Below are positions 19,646 to 28,274 of a stretch of 64,000 bases of DNA, in pieces. Source of the DNA: Rhizobium hidalgonense (lineage in GTDB: Bacteria; Pseudomonadota; Alphaproteobacteria; Rhizobiales; Rhizobiaceae); the NCBI RefSeq assembly GCF_002914525.1, contig NZ_LODW01000046.1, positions 103,424 through 167,423 of the forward strand, in the 5' to 3' direction. Position numbers and translations under genes: made by a program. The notes under the pieces are model-generated. The model was not told the DNA's origin. It saw only the letters and a list, made by a program, of their open reading frames with translations, and ran no database searches. Every line of letters starts with the position of its first letter. Positions within the stretch are counted from its first letter, which is position 1.

Positions 19646-21829
19646 ATGAGTTCATCCACGTACCTGCCCGCCGAGCGGCTCCAGCAGATCCTCGATAGTG
19701 CAGTGGACACGGGCATCATCGTTCTCGATATGGACGGGACCGTCGTCGGCTGGAGCAAGGGGGCCAGCAATCTCCTTGGCTGGACTGAAGATGAGATGGT
19801 GGGAAAGACCCTTCTCGAGATCTTTCCACCAGACAAGGATGCAGCAGGCTTGCTTGCGGCAGAACTTGCTGATGCAAAGGCTCACGGCAAAGGTGGCGGC
19901 GAGGGATGGCGATATCGCAAGGATGGCGGCAAAATCTGGGCGGTTGGCGAGACCACACCGCTGTTTGCCAATGGACAAAGCCTCACTGGCTTCGTGAAGA
20001 TACTCAGAGACCGCACGACACAGCGACGGACGGAATCCGCACTTCGTGAACGCACCCGCGCACTCGAGGTTCTCAATCGCGCAGGGGCCATCCTGTCGCG
20101 AGAGAATGACCTTGAAAGGCTCGTCCAGGCAGTGACGGACGCAGGCGTCGAACTGACCCGGGCGCAGTTCGGCGCCTTTTTCTACAACGTCACCGATCAC
20201 GCCGGGGAGAGCTATATGCTCTATTCGCTTTCGGGCGTGCCACCGGAAACGTTCTCTCAGTTTCCGATGCCTCGCAATACCGCGGTCTTTAACGCGACGT
20301 TCAGCGGTGAAGGGATCGTGCGTTCGGCCGATATTAGGCAAGACACTCGCTACGGGAACAATCCGCCTCACGCAGGTATGCCGGAAGGTCATCTTCCCGT
20401 GCGCAGTTATCTGGCAGTGCCCGTCGTGTCCCGCACCGGTGATGTGATCGGGGGATTGTTCTTCGGGCACGCCGCTATTGACATGTTCAGCGAGGAATCG
20501 GAACGAGGGCTGATGGGGCTTGCGGGCGAGGCCGCCGTTGCCATCGACAACGCCCGCCTTTTCGAGGCCGCCCAACGCGAACTACAGGAGCGACGTCGGG
20601 CGGAAGACGCGTTAAGACAGTTGAACGCTCACCTCGAAGATCTTGTTAGCCAGAAGACGGATGAGCTCAGCCGCAACGCTGAGGCTTTGCGACAGGCTCA
20701 AAAGATGGAGGCAATTGGTCAACTGACCGGCGGCGTCGCTCATGACTTCAATAACCTGCTGCAGATTATCGTAGGCAATCTCGACACGCTCTTGCGAAAT
20801 CTTCCGGCCGATGCAGGCCGGCTCCGTCGAGCCGCCGTGCAGGCGATGAACGGCGCCGGGAGAGCGGCGGCGTTGACACAGAGGCTCCTTGCCTTCGCAA
20901 GGCGTCAGCCGCTCGACCCGAAACCGGTCGATGCCAATACCCTCATTCGCGGAATGTCGGACCTTCTGCATCGAACGCTGGGAGAAATTTACCAGATCGA
21001 AATCGTTCTCGCTGGTGGCCTCTGGAAGACGGAAGCCGATCCGAATGCGCTGGAAAGCGCTCTTTTGAATCTCGCCATCAATGCGCGAGACGCGATGCCG
21101 GACGGCGGCAAGCTCACGATCGAAACCTTCAACGCGCACCTGGATGAGGCCTATTCCACAAATCATGCGGAGGTGATGCCAGGACAATATGTTGCGATAT
21201 CGATCTCCGACACCGGGTCGGGCATGGACGTTGACACCGTCGCGCGCGCTTTCGAGCCGTTTTTCACGACCAAGGAACAGGGCAAAGGCACCGGGCTCGG
21301 ACTGAGCCAGGTTTACGGCTTCGCCAAGCAGTCGAAAGGGCATGTGAAAATATATTCAGAGCTTGGCGAAGGGACGAGCGTCAAGATTTACCTGCCGAGA
21401 CTGTTATCGGGGCAAGTCGAGGAGGAAACCATTGAACGGCTGCCGCTGCCCGAAGCAGCAGCCGGCGAAATCATTCTCGTCGTCGAAGACGACCCAGATG
21501 TTCTGGCCTATTCCGTCGAGTCTTTAAAGGAGCTAGGCTACCGCGTTTTGGAAGCCAAGGACGGTCCGACGGCTCTGCAGATCCTGACGGCTAACCAACC
21601 CGTGGATCTTGTTTTCACCGACGTCGTCCTGCCAGGCGGCATGAGCGGCGCGGATGTCATAACGAAGGCGCGGGAGGTCCAGCCTTTCGTGAAGGCTTTG
21701 TTTACGACCGGCTACTCACGCAATGCGATCGTGCACCACGGCCGCCTCGACAAAGGTGTCCATCTCCTTCAGAAGCCCTTTTCGCTGAAAGATCTTGCCG
21801 TGCGTATCAGAAGCGTTCTGGATCGCTGA
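19646..21829 (+). CDS. Hybrid sensor histidine kinase: PAS-GAF-HisKA-HATPase-receiver
   Basis: 727 residues, soluble. Domains in order: PAS (about 10-125, IIVLDMDGTVVGWSKGASNL), GAF (about 145-310, FYNVTDHAGESYMLYSLSGV), a coiled coil (310-355), HisKA with the phospho-His in GGVAHDFNNLLQ (about 370), HATPase with N-box LNLAINARDAMP and G-boxes DTGSGM and GKGTGLGLSQVYG, and a C-terminal receiver with acceptor Asp in VDLVFTDVVLPGG (about 660) and Lys in LLQKPFS. This architecture fits cytoplasmic sensing with an internal phosphorelay or phosphatase control. No response-regulator gene is adjacent, so the partner is unknown. GAF often binds small molecules, but no ligand can be assigned. Confidence 0.93.
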   Translation: MSSSTYLPAERLQQILDSAVDTGIIVLDMDGTVVGWSKGASNLLGWTEDEMVGKTLLEIFPPDKDAAGLLAAELADAKAHGKGGGEGWRYRKDGGKIWAVGETTPLFANGQSLTGFVKILRDRTTQRRTESALRERTRALEVLNRAGAILSRENDLERLVQAVTDAGVELTRAQFGAFFYNVTDHAGESYMLYSLSGVPPETFSQFPMPRNTAVFNATFSGEGIVRSADIRQDTRYGNNPPHAGMPEGHLPVRSYLAVPVVSRTGDVIGGLFFGHAAIDMFSEESERGLMGLAGEAAVAIDNARLFEAAQRELQERRRAEDALRQLNAHLEDLVSQKTDELSRNAEALRQAQKMEAIGQLTGGVAHDFNNLLQIIVGNLDTLLRNLPADAGRLRRAAVQAMNGAGRAAALTQRLLAFARRQPLDPKPVDANTLIRGMSDLLHRTLGEIYQIEIVLAGGLWKTEADPNALESALLNLAINARDAMPDGGKLTIETFNAHLDEAYSTNHAEVMPGQYVAISISDTGSGMDVDTVARAFEPFFTTKEQGKGTGLGLSQVYGFAKQSKGHVKIYSELGEGTSVKIYLPRLLSGQVEEETIERLPLPEAAAGEIILVVEDDPDVLAYSVESLKELGYRVLEAKDGPTALQILTANQPVDLVFTDVVLPGGMSGADVITKAREVQPFVKALFTTGYSRNAIVHHGRLDKGVHLLQKPFSLKDLAVRIRSVLDR

Positions 21830-22221
21830 CATCAAACTCCTTCCTCTGGAGATGAACCTGATGTCGGCGACCTCACGTGCCGTGCGGAGAGGCGGCGGCA
21901 TGCAATCCGAAGTCAGTCTTCCGGCAACACTCTCAGCGAATGGTTAGCAGCACGGTTTTGTATCGTTGCAAATTTCTTCCTTATAAGAGACACCGGCGAC
22001 TCAGTTGGGCAAGGCTATGCCTGATATGGTCTAACGGAGTGCCGATGAAGTGTTCTGAAGCGCTGGTTCAAAGGCGATCGTGAAAGCGACAAGATTCCAG
22101 ATAGGAGCGACAGAAACCGGGATACCAAGTGCGCGGCGACGGCGCTCTTCATAGCCACCCTTCCAAAGCCCTGATAACACGAGGACCTGAGGCTCCAGTT
22201 CGGGCCAAAGCTGGAGAAGGC
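21830..22221. other. Intergenic, nothing recognised
   Basis: A minus-strand frame around 22031-22160 (LWKGGYEERRRRALGIP and following) has some coding character but no start and no recognised homolog. It is probably a remnant like its neighbours. Confidence 0.35.
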
Positions 22222-22302
22222 ATTGATCGTCTCCTGGCATCGGAGGAAGCCGGCTATATCGTCGGCCGCGAGCTGATCATCGATGGCGGGATGAGTAATC
22301 TT
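22222..22302 (+). pseudogene. C-terminal scrap of a short-chain dehydrogenase (SDR)
   Basis: The plus strand reads DRLLASEEAGYIVGRELIID followed by GGMSNL. This is the hallmark C-terminus of classical SDR enzymes (substrate-loop end and xGxxLxxDGG motif). The rest of the gene is absent, and the frame runs on without the expected stop into the antisense of the next gene. Confidence 0.7.
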
Positions 22303-22344
22303 AGACATCCTAGGGGCCGCGGCGCCGTTGACGCCTCGGCCTCG

Positions 22345-23208
22345 TTATCTACCGCTTTCGACCAGCGCGCGGATAGCGGTCTCGAAGGTTGTCTCGCCCT
22401 TGCGGGATCCGGCCTCACCGCCATCGAACTCGATCCAGCCTTCGTTGAAGCCATCGAGCATGCGCATACGAGGTCCGGGGTTCTGCATGCCCTGACTGCG
22501 GAACAGGGCCTCCCAAGCATCTCTGTCGACCTTCTCGGCATGCACCGGACGGCCAAGCACCGTGGCAAAGGTTTTAGCCATCTGCAGCGGTGTGATGCGG
22601 TAATGACCTTCGAGTTCGATGATACGCTTGCCGGTCCAGTTCGCCTGCAGCATCTCTGCGGCAACGGCGCCGACATCGCGAACGCCCACCATCGGGACAG
22701 GCTTATCGAGAGGCTGCAGGAAGCTCGGCATCACGCCCTCGCGCGCCGCGGCGATATCCCACGCCGAGTTTTCCATGAACCACCCGGCGCGCAGAAAGGC
22801 GATCGGCATGGGCAGCGCGGACAGAGCCTTCTCGACGAGGCCAAGCTGCGTCAGCAGATTTTCTTCCTTCGCCTGAGCGCCGATTGTGGAAAGGCAGACG
22901 ACTTTCTTCGGTGCAGCCTTCACCAGAGCCGTCTTCAGGGCTTCGATGATTATCTTTGCCACTGGAAAGCCCGATGCCGGATCGAAGGCGGGAGGGATCG
23001 ACAGGAAAACGGCTTCCGCTCCGGCAAAGGCTGCACCAAGCGCCGCTGCATCCGTCATCTCGGCGATGGCTATTTCGGCACCGCGATCGCGCCAGCTTCC
23101 CGCCTTATCCGCATTGCGCATGCAGGCGCGAACTGGCAATCCGCGCTCCAGCAATTTCGCCCCGACAACGGCGCCGACCTGGCCTGTTATTCCGGTTACA
23201 GCAAACAT
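22345..23208 (-). CDS. NmrA-like NAD(P)-binding oxidoreductase
   Basis: 287 residues, an atypical SDR with the dinucleotide motif at the N-terminus (MFAVTGITGQVGAVVGAKLL, GxxGxxG) and no Tyr-x3-Lys catalytic pair evident. This places it with NmrA/QOR2/azoreductase-like proteins that bind NAD(P)H as sensors or reduce quinones. Conserved parts include AVFLSIPPAF, VVCLSTIGAQAKEENLL and LRAGWFMENSAWDI. ATG 23208 is chosen because AGGAG lies 7 nt upstream; the frame is open for 14 more codons. It is transcribed divergently from the LysR gene, so that regulator probably controls it. Confidence 0.88.
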   Translation of the reverse strand: MFAVTGITGQVGAVVGAKLLERGLPVRACMRNADKAGSWRDRGAEIAIAEMTDAAALGAAFAGAEAVFLSIPPAFDPASGFPVAKIIIEALKTALVKAAPKKVVCLSTIGAQAKEENLLTQLGLVEKALSALPMPIAFLRAGWFMENSAWDIAAAREGVMPSFLQPLDKPVPMVGVRDVGAVAAEMLQANWTGKRIIELEGHYRITPLQMAKTFATVLGRPVHAEKVDRDAWEALFRSQGMQNPGPRMRMLDGFNEGWIEFDGGEAGSRKGETTFETAIRALVESGR

Positions 23209-23322
23209 GTTCGAACTCCTTTTGACAGCGGCGGACGCCGCGATGGCCAAAGATGCGCCAACGCCGCCTTTGACTGAACTGCGCTTTTGTCAGATAATTC
23301 GTGACTTAAAATCAGGAATTGA

Positions 23323-24225
23323 ATGATGTTTGACGGACGATTGGTGAATGGGGTCAGCGTGCTGGCCGCCGTGGTCGAGAGCGGCAGCTTTGCGCGAGCG
23401 GCCGAGGCGCTGGGGCTGACGGCATCGGGGGTCAGCCGGGCGGTGGCGCGGCTTGAGAGCCGCATTGGCGTGCGCCTGCTCGACCGGACGACGCGATCGC
23501 TGCGGCTGACCGATGATGGCGCGCGTTTCTACGAGCAGGTCGTGCCGCTGCTTGGCGGCATCGAGGAAGCCGCCGCCTATGCTGCCGGAACGACGCAGGC
23601 GGTGCGCGGGCGGCTGCGAATCAATGTCGATCCCTATTTCTCCCGGCTGATCCTCGGACCGAAGCTCGGCGTCTTTCTCGACCGCTATCCCGACTTGCAG
23701 ATCGAGGTGGTGACGCGCAACGAGATCGGCGATCTCGTGGCCGACGGCATGGATGTGGCGGTGCGCTTCGGCGAGATTCCAGCGAAGAGCTCGCTGATTG
23801 CCCGTCAGCTTTTTCGAACACGGGTGATCACGGTTGCGGCGCCCTCCTATCTCGCAAAGCATGGCACACCGAAGCTGCCGGCGGACCTCGCCTATCACAC
23901 ATGCATCCAATATCAGGATCCGCTGAGCGGCAGACCTTTCGAATGGGAGCTGCGGCGTGGCAAGAAGGTGGTGCCGATTGAGACCCGCGGCCGCGTCCTG
24001 GTCAACGATGCCGGGACGACGCTCGCCACCTGCCTTGCCGGGATCGGCATTGCCCAGGTCTTCTCGCTCGGTATGGAGCCCTATCTCAAGGACGGTCAGC
24101 TGGTCGATCTCTATCCGGATTGGCCGGACGAGACCTTTCCGCTGCACTGCTTCTATCCATCGCGCTTTCACGTGCCTGGCAAGGTCCGCGCTTTCATCGA
24201 TTTCTGTGTCGAAATCATCGGCTAG
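23323..24225 (+). CDS. LysR-family transcriptional regulator
   Basis: 300 residues. The N-terminal winged HTH spans about 8-65 (VSVLAAVVESGSFARAAEAL, LTASGVSRAVARLESRIGVR), followed by the LysR substrate-binding domain (95-295). It belongs to the subgroup with the late FHVPGKVRAFIDFCVE ending, common in regulators of neighbouring oxidoreductases. The 114-bp region shared with the NmrA-like gene should contain its T-N11-A site; TCAGATAATTCGTGA is a candidate but is not clear-cut. The inducer is unknown. Confidence 0.92.
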   Translation: MMFDGRLVNGVSVLAAVVESGSFARAAEALGLTASGVSRAVARLESRIGVRLLDRTTRSLRLTDDGARFYEQVVPLLGGIEEAAAYAAGTTQAVRGRLRINVDPYFSRLILGPKLGVFLDRYPDLQIEVVTRNEIGDLVADGMDVAVRFGEIPAKSSLIARQLFRTRVITVAAPSYLAKHGTPKLPADLAYHTCIQYQDPLSGRPFEWELRRGKKVVPIETRGRVLVNDAGTTLATCLAGIGIAQVFSLGMEPYLKDGQLVDLYPDWPDETFPLHCFYPSRFHVPGKVRAFIDFCVEIIG

Positions 24226-24408
24226 ATGTCGCGGCTGAGACTTGTTTGGCAGATGCCTGCGGCCTCGAAGAAGACATCCAATCACTCTATCGTCCGGCGG
24301 TTTCGCCTCGGGTGTTCATAGTGGCGTACGAACTGATTTCGCGAAGTCGTGGAGGAGCCGGTGATCACTTGCTCCTCCGGCAACGGTGGAACAACGCCAC
24401 AGAGTACT

Positions 24409-24741
24409 TCAGTCACCCGGCCCCCCTGCAGCGGACATGTCCATCCAGACTGCCTCCCAGACATGCCCGTCGGGATCGTCAAAACTGCGATTGTACAGGA
24501 TCCCAAGCCTGCGCAGGATTGATGTCGGCTTGTCCGCCATGTGAGGCGGCAGCCTCGTTCATCTGATCGACCGAGTCACGGCCCTCGTAGGAGATCGCGA
24601 GCATCACTTCACTTGACGTTGTCGGCGGGATCGGTCGGTTGGTGAAACCGCTCCTCTTGGAGTGGGTCAGGAGCATGACGTTAAGGCTTTGGCCCGCGCC
24701 AAGTCCGTCACTGGCATGTTCACAAAAAGCATCTTGGTCAT
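24409..24741 (-). pseudogene. VOC/glyoxalase-family protein, internally deleted and frameshifted
   Basis: From ATG 24741 (GGAG upstream) the frame reads MTKMLFVNMPVTDLARAKA, the standard start of PhnB/VOC proteins. It then jumps into another frame reading LNVMLLTHSKRSGFTNRPIP and EVMLAISYEGRDSVDQMNEA. After a second shift it reads LGILYNRSFDDPDGHVWEAV and WMDMSAAG. About 30 codons are missing at the first junction and two frameshifts remain. All three segments are in the correct family order, so this is one broken gene. Confidence 0.8.
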
Positions 24742-25045
24742 CGCAACTCCAGAAACTGGCAGAGACGAAAATTGCGCCAAGATCGACGGGGGTAGCGGTT
24801 CGCGCTTGAGTTGGATCTGCTGTTATCGGCATGATTGGCCTCCAGAGAGTTTTCTAGCGATCGCACTCTGCCGCTGCGCAGGCCTCTACCCACCCCTGAT
24901 GGGATCTCAAGAGCATAGTTCACGAGGTCAGCTTGCGACCCCACTGCTAAAATTCCACCCCGCCTGAACGCGACCAAACAGGGTGATGAACAGAATTTCT
25001 CGATTGCTAAACAGGCTGACAGCTGCATCGCTCAAACCACGATTT
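24742..25045. other. Intergenic, nothing recognised
   Basis: About 300 bp between two gene remnants. A minus-strand frame starting MQLSACLAIEKF has no recognised relative and no good ribosome binding site. Confidence 0.4.
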
Positions 25046-25468
25046 CTATTTCATGAAGTCTTCTCTCACCAATGGCTTTGGACGGTTCCCATCGATGTCA
25101 ACGACCCCGTATTCTCGTGCCAGCTCTGCAACGACATGCGGGCGGCCTGACTTTTCCAGCAAGGCGCTGTCGTTCCAAAGTCTTGCAATCACGCGGCCGA
25201 CGAAACGAGGCGATTCCGAGTTGGACAGATCCATGAATTCGGCAGCGCGCATCACCGCTTCGGTTCGTACCAAACCAGGATAAAGTGCAAGAGCCGAGAC
25301 GCCATGCGGCATCAAATCATGCGCACAATCAGCAGCGAGTTTGTTTGCACCGGCCTTAGCGACGCCGTATATGGCGTTGCCTTCGAAGAGTTCGGCTGCC
25401 CAGAAAGAGATGTTGACGATTAGGCCGCTCTTCCTCGCGATCATTGCACCGACCGGATCCGGCGCCAT
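25046..25468 (-). pseudogene. C-terminal half of a DHRS1-like short-chain dehydrogenase
   Basis: 140 open codons. GLIVNISFWAAELFEG, IYGVAKAGANKLAADCAHDL, PHGVSALALYPGLVRTEAVM and LDLSNSESP-like text (MDLSNSESPRFVGRVIARL) match the catalytic half (Tyr-x3-Lys in YGVAK) and C-terminus of DHRS1-type SDRs. The Rossmann half with the cofactor-binding GxxxGxG is missing: upstream sequence belongs to a DinB remnant in other frames. It is a 5'-truncated gene. Confidence 0.8.
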
Positions 25469-25604
25469 GGCGCAATCCGTGCCTTATAGCTCGCTGCCCT
25501 ACGCCGCGGGCGCCGATCCGCCGATGGCAATCGGTTTGCGGCGCAAACGGATTATCGCGCTGCCGACCGATGCATAAAACCCGTCCATGTCGACATGAAC
25601 CATT
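25465..25604 (-). pseudogene. 5' remnant of a DNA polymerase IV (DinB) gene
   Basis: ATG 25604 starts MVHVDMDGFYASV, the metal-binding N-terminus of Y-family polymerases (first catalytic Asp of VDMD). Shifted frames then give QRDNP, LRRKPIAIGGS and finally SYKARIAP, matching the order of DinB segments (QRDNP, LRGKPVAVGG, ASYEAR). Several indels and a stop destroy it within 140 bp, where it abuts the SDR fragment. Confidence 0.75.
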
Positions 25605-25847
25605 TTTTTCGCACGGCGGTCGGCTCATATCTGTCGGCTTTAGGGATCGCGATGTGATCGGCGTTAAAATTCACGCCGAAACAAAATGAAAACATAACAG
25701 AGCGGGATATCAACCGTTACGATGTGCACGGTGTCGCGGTGCGCGAAACCAGCAGCCACCAGATGTGGAATTGGCGCAGCTCCTCGCTGCTTTCACAATT
25801 GGCAGGAATCGTGCGATGATTGCGCTGTCCTGCCGACAGGAGTTGCC

Positions 25848-26102
25848 ATGAACCCCAACACCCACAACCGCCTTGTCCTGGAATTCATGGCCATGCGCGC
25901 CATGAAGATCACTGACAGCGTGCCGGTCGATACCATCATGGACTATGGAATCGACAAGGGGCTCAGCTTGGGCGAAGTGGAGGCCGCGTTAATTCACGCC
26001 AGCACCCAGGAGTGGATTTTGCTGGTTGGATCGAATGTGCATCTGTCGCAAGCTGGATATGCGGCGATCGGGCCAGCGAACGACAACTCGCTTTCCGGCT
26101 AA
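25848..26102 (+). CDS. Small hypothetical protein
   Basis: 84 residues from ATG 25848 with CAGGAG 5 nt before the start. The protein looks like a small winged-helix-type fold (LVLEFMAMRAMKITDSVPVD, GLSLGEVEAALIHASTQEWI) without a membrane segment. The C-terminus ends PANDNSLSG, a frequent style of ending in small rhizobial proteins. It is probably a real gene, but no function can be given. Confidence 0.65.
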   Translation: MNPNTHNRLVLEFMAMRAMKITDSVPVDTIMDYGIDKGLSLGEVEAALIHASTQEWILLVGSNVHLSQAGYAAIGPANDNSLSG

Positions 26103-26563
26103 TTCTCTCGCAGCAGCGCTAACTCAGACATGTTGCCTTCCGCGCTTTCATCCCAGGATTTCTTGGCGATGAAGTGGGGCAGGGCTTCACAAAACTGAAG
26201 TGCGCAGTCATGCGGAGCCTTTCGGCTTCTCGCTCATGCCAAAGACCGCGGTAGTCCTGGACCTCGTTACTTGATCAATTGCTGGACCAGCGGCATTAGA
26301 TCGATTCTGCCTGGCCATCGCCGATACCCTCGAAATAACCGCCTTCATCGCAGCCCTTGTCGCTGTTACGCAAGGTCCGGATGGGCGGTGCGAAGCCAAA
26401 GTTATTTAGCTGCATTTTAGGGATCAGCCCAGATCGGGATTAACTACCAGCTCAACCAGAGCTTGCGTTGCGGGGTGGATTTCGCATGTTATGGGCCATG
26501 CCGACCCATCGCTCATTGCCGCCAAGAGATGCTACCAGGAAACAGGGTCGCCCCCGGTTCACG
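26103..26563. other. Intergenic, nothing recognised
   Basis: About 460 bp with only short frames of poor coding character on both strands. Confidence 0.45.
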
Positions 26564-26824
26564 ATGGAGGCGCTCTATCTAGCTGTCATCGCGGGAGGCG
26601 TAGTTGGATACTTCGGCGTCGAAATAGCAGCTGCGCCATTTGCCTACTTTGCCAGTCGCTGCAATATCAAAGGCAATGTGAGCATCGGCAGCGGTGAGCG
26701 GATCTATCATGTGCCGGGGCAGGAGTATTACGATGAAACCAAGATATCTCCTCAGTACGGCGAGAGGTGGTTTTGCTCGGAAGCTGAAGCCCGTGCTGCC
26801 GGCTGGCGGCGGGCGGGCAGGTAG
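26564..26824 (+). CDS. Small membrane-anchored protein with ExoI-like C-terminal motif
   Basis: 86 residues from ATG 26564. One N-terminal membrane helix (MEALYLAVIAGGVVGYFGVE) is followed by CNIKGNVSIGSGERIYHVPG, QEYYDETKISPQYGERWFCS and EAEARAAGWRRA. The IKGN...GERIYHVPGQ.YY...GERWFCSE-AR-AGWR pattern is shared by many rhizobial small exported proteins and by the C-terminus of ExoI-like nuclease-fold proteins, probably as a wall or polysaccharide-facing module. Upstream ATGs at 26489 and 26504 would add a non-conserved tail. Confidence 0.72.
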   Translation: MEALYLAVIAGGVVGYFGVEIAAAPFAYFASRCNIKGNVSIGSGERIYHVPGQEYYDETKISPQYGERWFCSEAEARAAGWRRAGR

Positions 26825-27489
26825 CGCGGATTGCGGGCAAATCGGTGCCGAAAACCTAATTCTGTCGTGTGGTCTTATCGCACCGAAAGCGGCCGCGTCC
26901 GAGTTAATGATGGCCCGCGTCTGCACCTTTTCGACACCGTCGTCACGGAGGAACTCTAGAGCCGCAGCGCCAACTTGCCCACGCTGACCGGTCCTCCAAG
27001 CACAATCGCATTTGACCCTCTCCCTCAGTTTTGGCGGTCGGCTTTACGTCGGGATCTCACATACAGCCGCATGGACACACGATGGAAAACTGTGCGAGCG
27101 CCACGACGATACCGAGGTGCACACGATTGAATGAAGTTCGTTATGTATTTCGGGGACAAAGCCCCGACGAGATATTCCGGATTGTACGCTTGTATCGAGG
27201 TTTGTTGTCGGGGCAGGGATTCGAACCCCGCGTCACAGCTCGAAAGCTGGAAGCAACCTCGGATACCCGAGGGATAGGGAGAGCGCCACGCTCCGATTAC
27301 GCTTACGCCCGACTAAACCATTAACTCATTGGCCCTTGCGATTGTTCCTGATAGGGTGGCCTTGGGGGTCACAAAGCACAAGATTGACGAGTGTCTCCAC
27401 ATATCTCGGATCCTTTCCAACGAACGTTCATGCACCGGCGCACGCCTGCGGCGAGGTCAGTGCACTGAGTCGGAAGATGGGGCGTGATG
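26825..27489. other. Intergenic with a tRNA-T-arm-like structured segment
   Basis: No protein gene was recognised. On the minus strand 27205-27320 contains consecutive small hairpins (GAGCG/CGCTC, CTCGG/CCGAG, CAGC/GCTG) followed by a perfect T-arm-like element CGGGG-TTCGAAT-CCCTG and CCCCGAC. The complement of that acceptor strand, GTCGGGG, lies 3' of it (27161-27168) rather than 5', so no normal cloverleaf forms. Confidence 0.4.
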
Positions 27490-27770
27490 CGAGTAGCGGC
27501 GAGCCCGACATACCTCCCGATTTATCGTCGCCATCTCCTCGACCGATTGGCCGCCGTGGTCTTAGAGGCCGCATCGCAAAGAAACGACGAAGCCTGATCG
27601 TCCCACTCCACCTCGTAGTACCGATACCATTCACGGACAGCTTTCGACATGATGCGATAGCCGTTTGAAGTGTCCCTTGTCATTGGAAGACCTCAGAAAG
27701 GCTTCTGCTTAGACGTGGCGGAATCGCCGGTTGATTGGCCTTGAGAGCATTGGAAACGGATCAATGCCGG
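27490..27770. repeat. Direct repeat, left copy (decayed)
   Basis: 281 bp that align along their whole length with 50871-51171 in the same orientation, differing by scattered substitutions and small indels. Both copies begin CGAGTAGCGGCGAGCCCGAC and end with GGAAACGGATCARTGCCGG. The repeat spans a small gene on the minus strand and its leader, plus the last codons of a DUF3606-like gene. The copies are 23.4 kb apart. Confidence 0.8.
27522..27683 (-). pseudogene. Frameshifted copy of the 78-residue protein encoded at 50837-51073
   Basis: From ATG 27683 the frame reads MTRDTSNGYRIMSKAVREWY, RYYEVEWDDQASSFLCDA, nearly identical to the intact paralog. A deletion near 27570 then shifts the frame, giving KTTAANRSRRWRR and an early stop instead of IELYDHGCRSVEEMATILI. 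The DNA after the lesion is still recognisably similar. Confidence 0.85.
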
Positions 27771-28274
27771 CGGGTATCTAGGCAAAAGGAAGAAGGCGCT
27801 GGCTCGAATGGAGGCGGCGGAATGAAGGGGCGGGCATAGTCTCAAAGCTCACATGAGGATTTCGCCGTCAAGATCAATCATTGTTTCATAGCGTGCTCCT
27901 TTCGGTCGTATCGGATCCATGGTCTGAGCCAGATTGCATGACGCGGCACGTTTCCGTCGCCGTTGCAAACTCACATACGGTTGCCGTTCGTTCGTAGCAC
28001 CACTATCCCGCTTGCGTTGCGGCAAAAGACCGTGGATCGATGGTTCAAATCCTTTCAAGGCAATAGACGGACATTCCATCTGGTTCCCTATCGTCTCTCT
28101 GGTTATACCGTTTTTGAAAAACAGTATAACGCCGAAGCCAGGGGCGCCTGCGGTGAATGCAGCCGCAGGGAAACGACTGCTTCTTCGAAGGCTTGATCCG
28201 TCACTGGATATGGGCGTTGGCAGAAATGTACGGTTCGGGAGATCCATTCTGCCAGTCATAGCCGTTGTCAGAGC
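27771..28274. other. Intergenic, nothing firmly recognised
   Basis: Overlapping frames on both strands are all low in coding character. A minus-strand end reading ETMIDLDGEILM before TGA at about 27850 could be the tail of a lost gene. Confidence 0.4.

Noticed and set aside
22129..23277. Plus-strand frame of 382 codons
   Set aside because: Only its first part (the SDR tail) is meaningful; the rest is antisense to the NmrA-like gene.
26070..26102. C-terminal ANDN in a small protein, similar to the start of a tmRNA tag peptide
   Set aside because: It is in frame at the end of a normal small gene with its own ribosome binding site, and no tmRNA structure surrounds it. PANDN-type endings are common in rhizobial proteins.
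27200..27320. A complete tRNA gene on the minus strand
   Set aside because: The T-arm is convincing, but no matching 5' acceptor strand, D-arm or 7-nt anticodon loop can be placed; G3-U70, needed for a tmRNA, is also absent.
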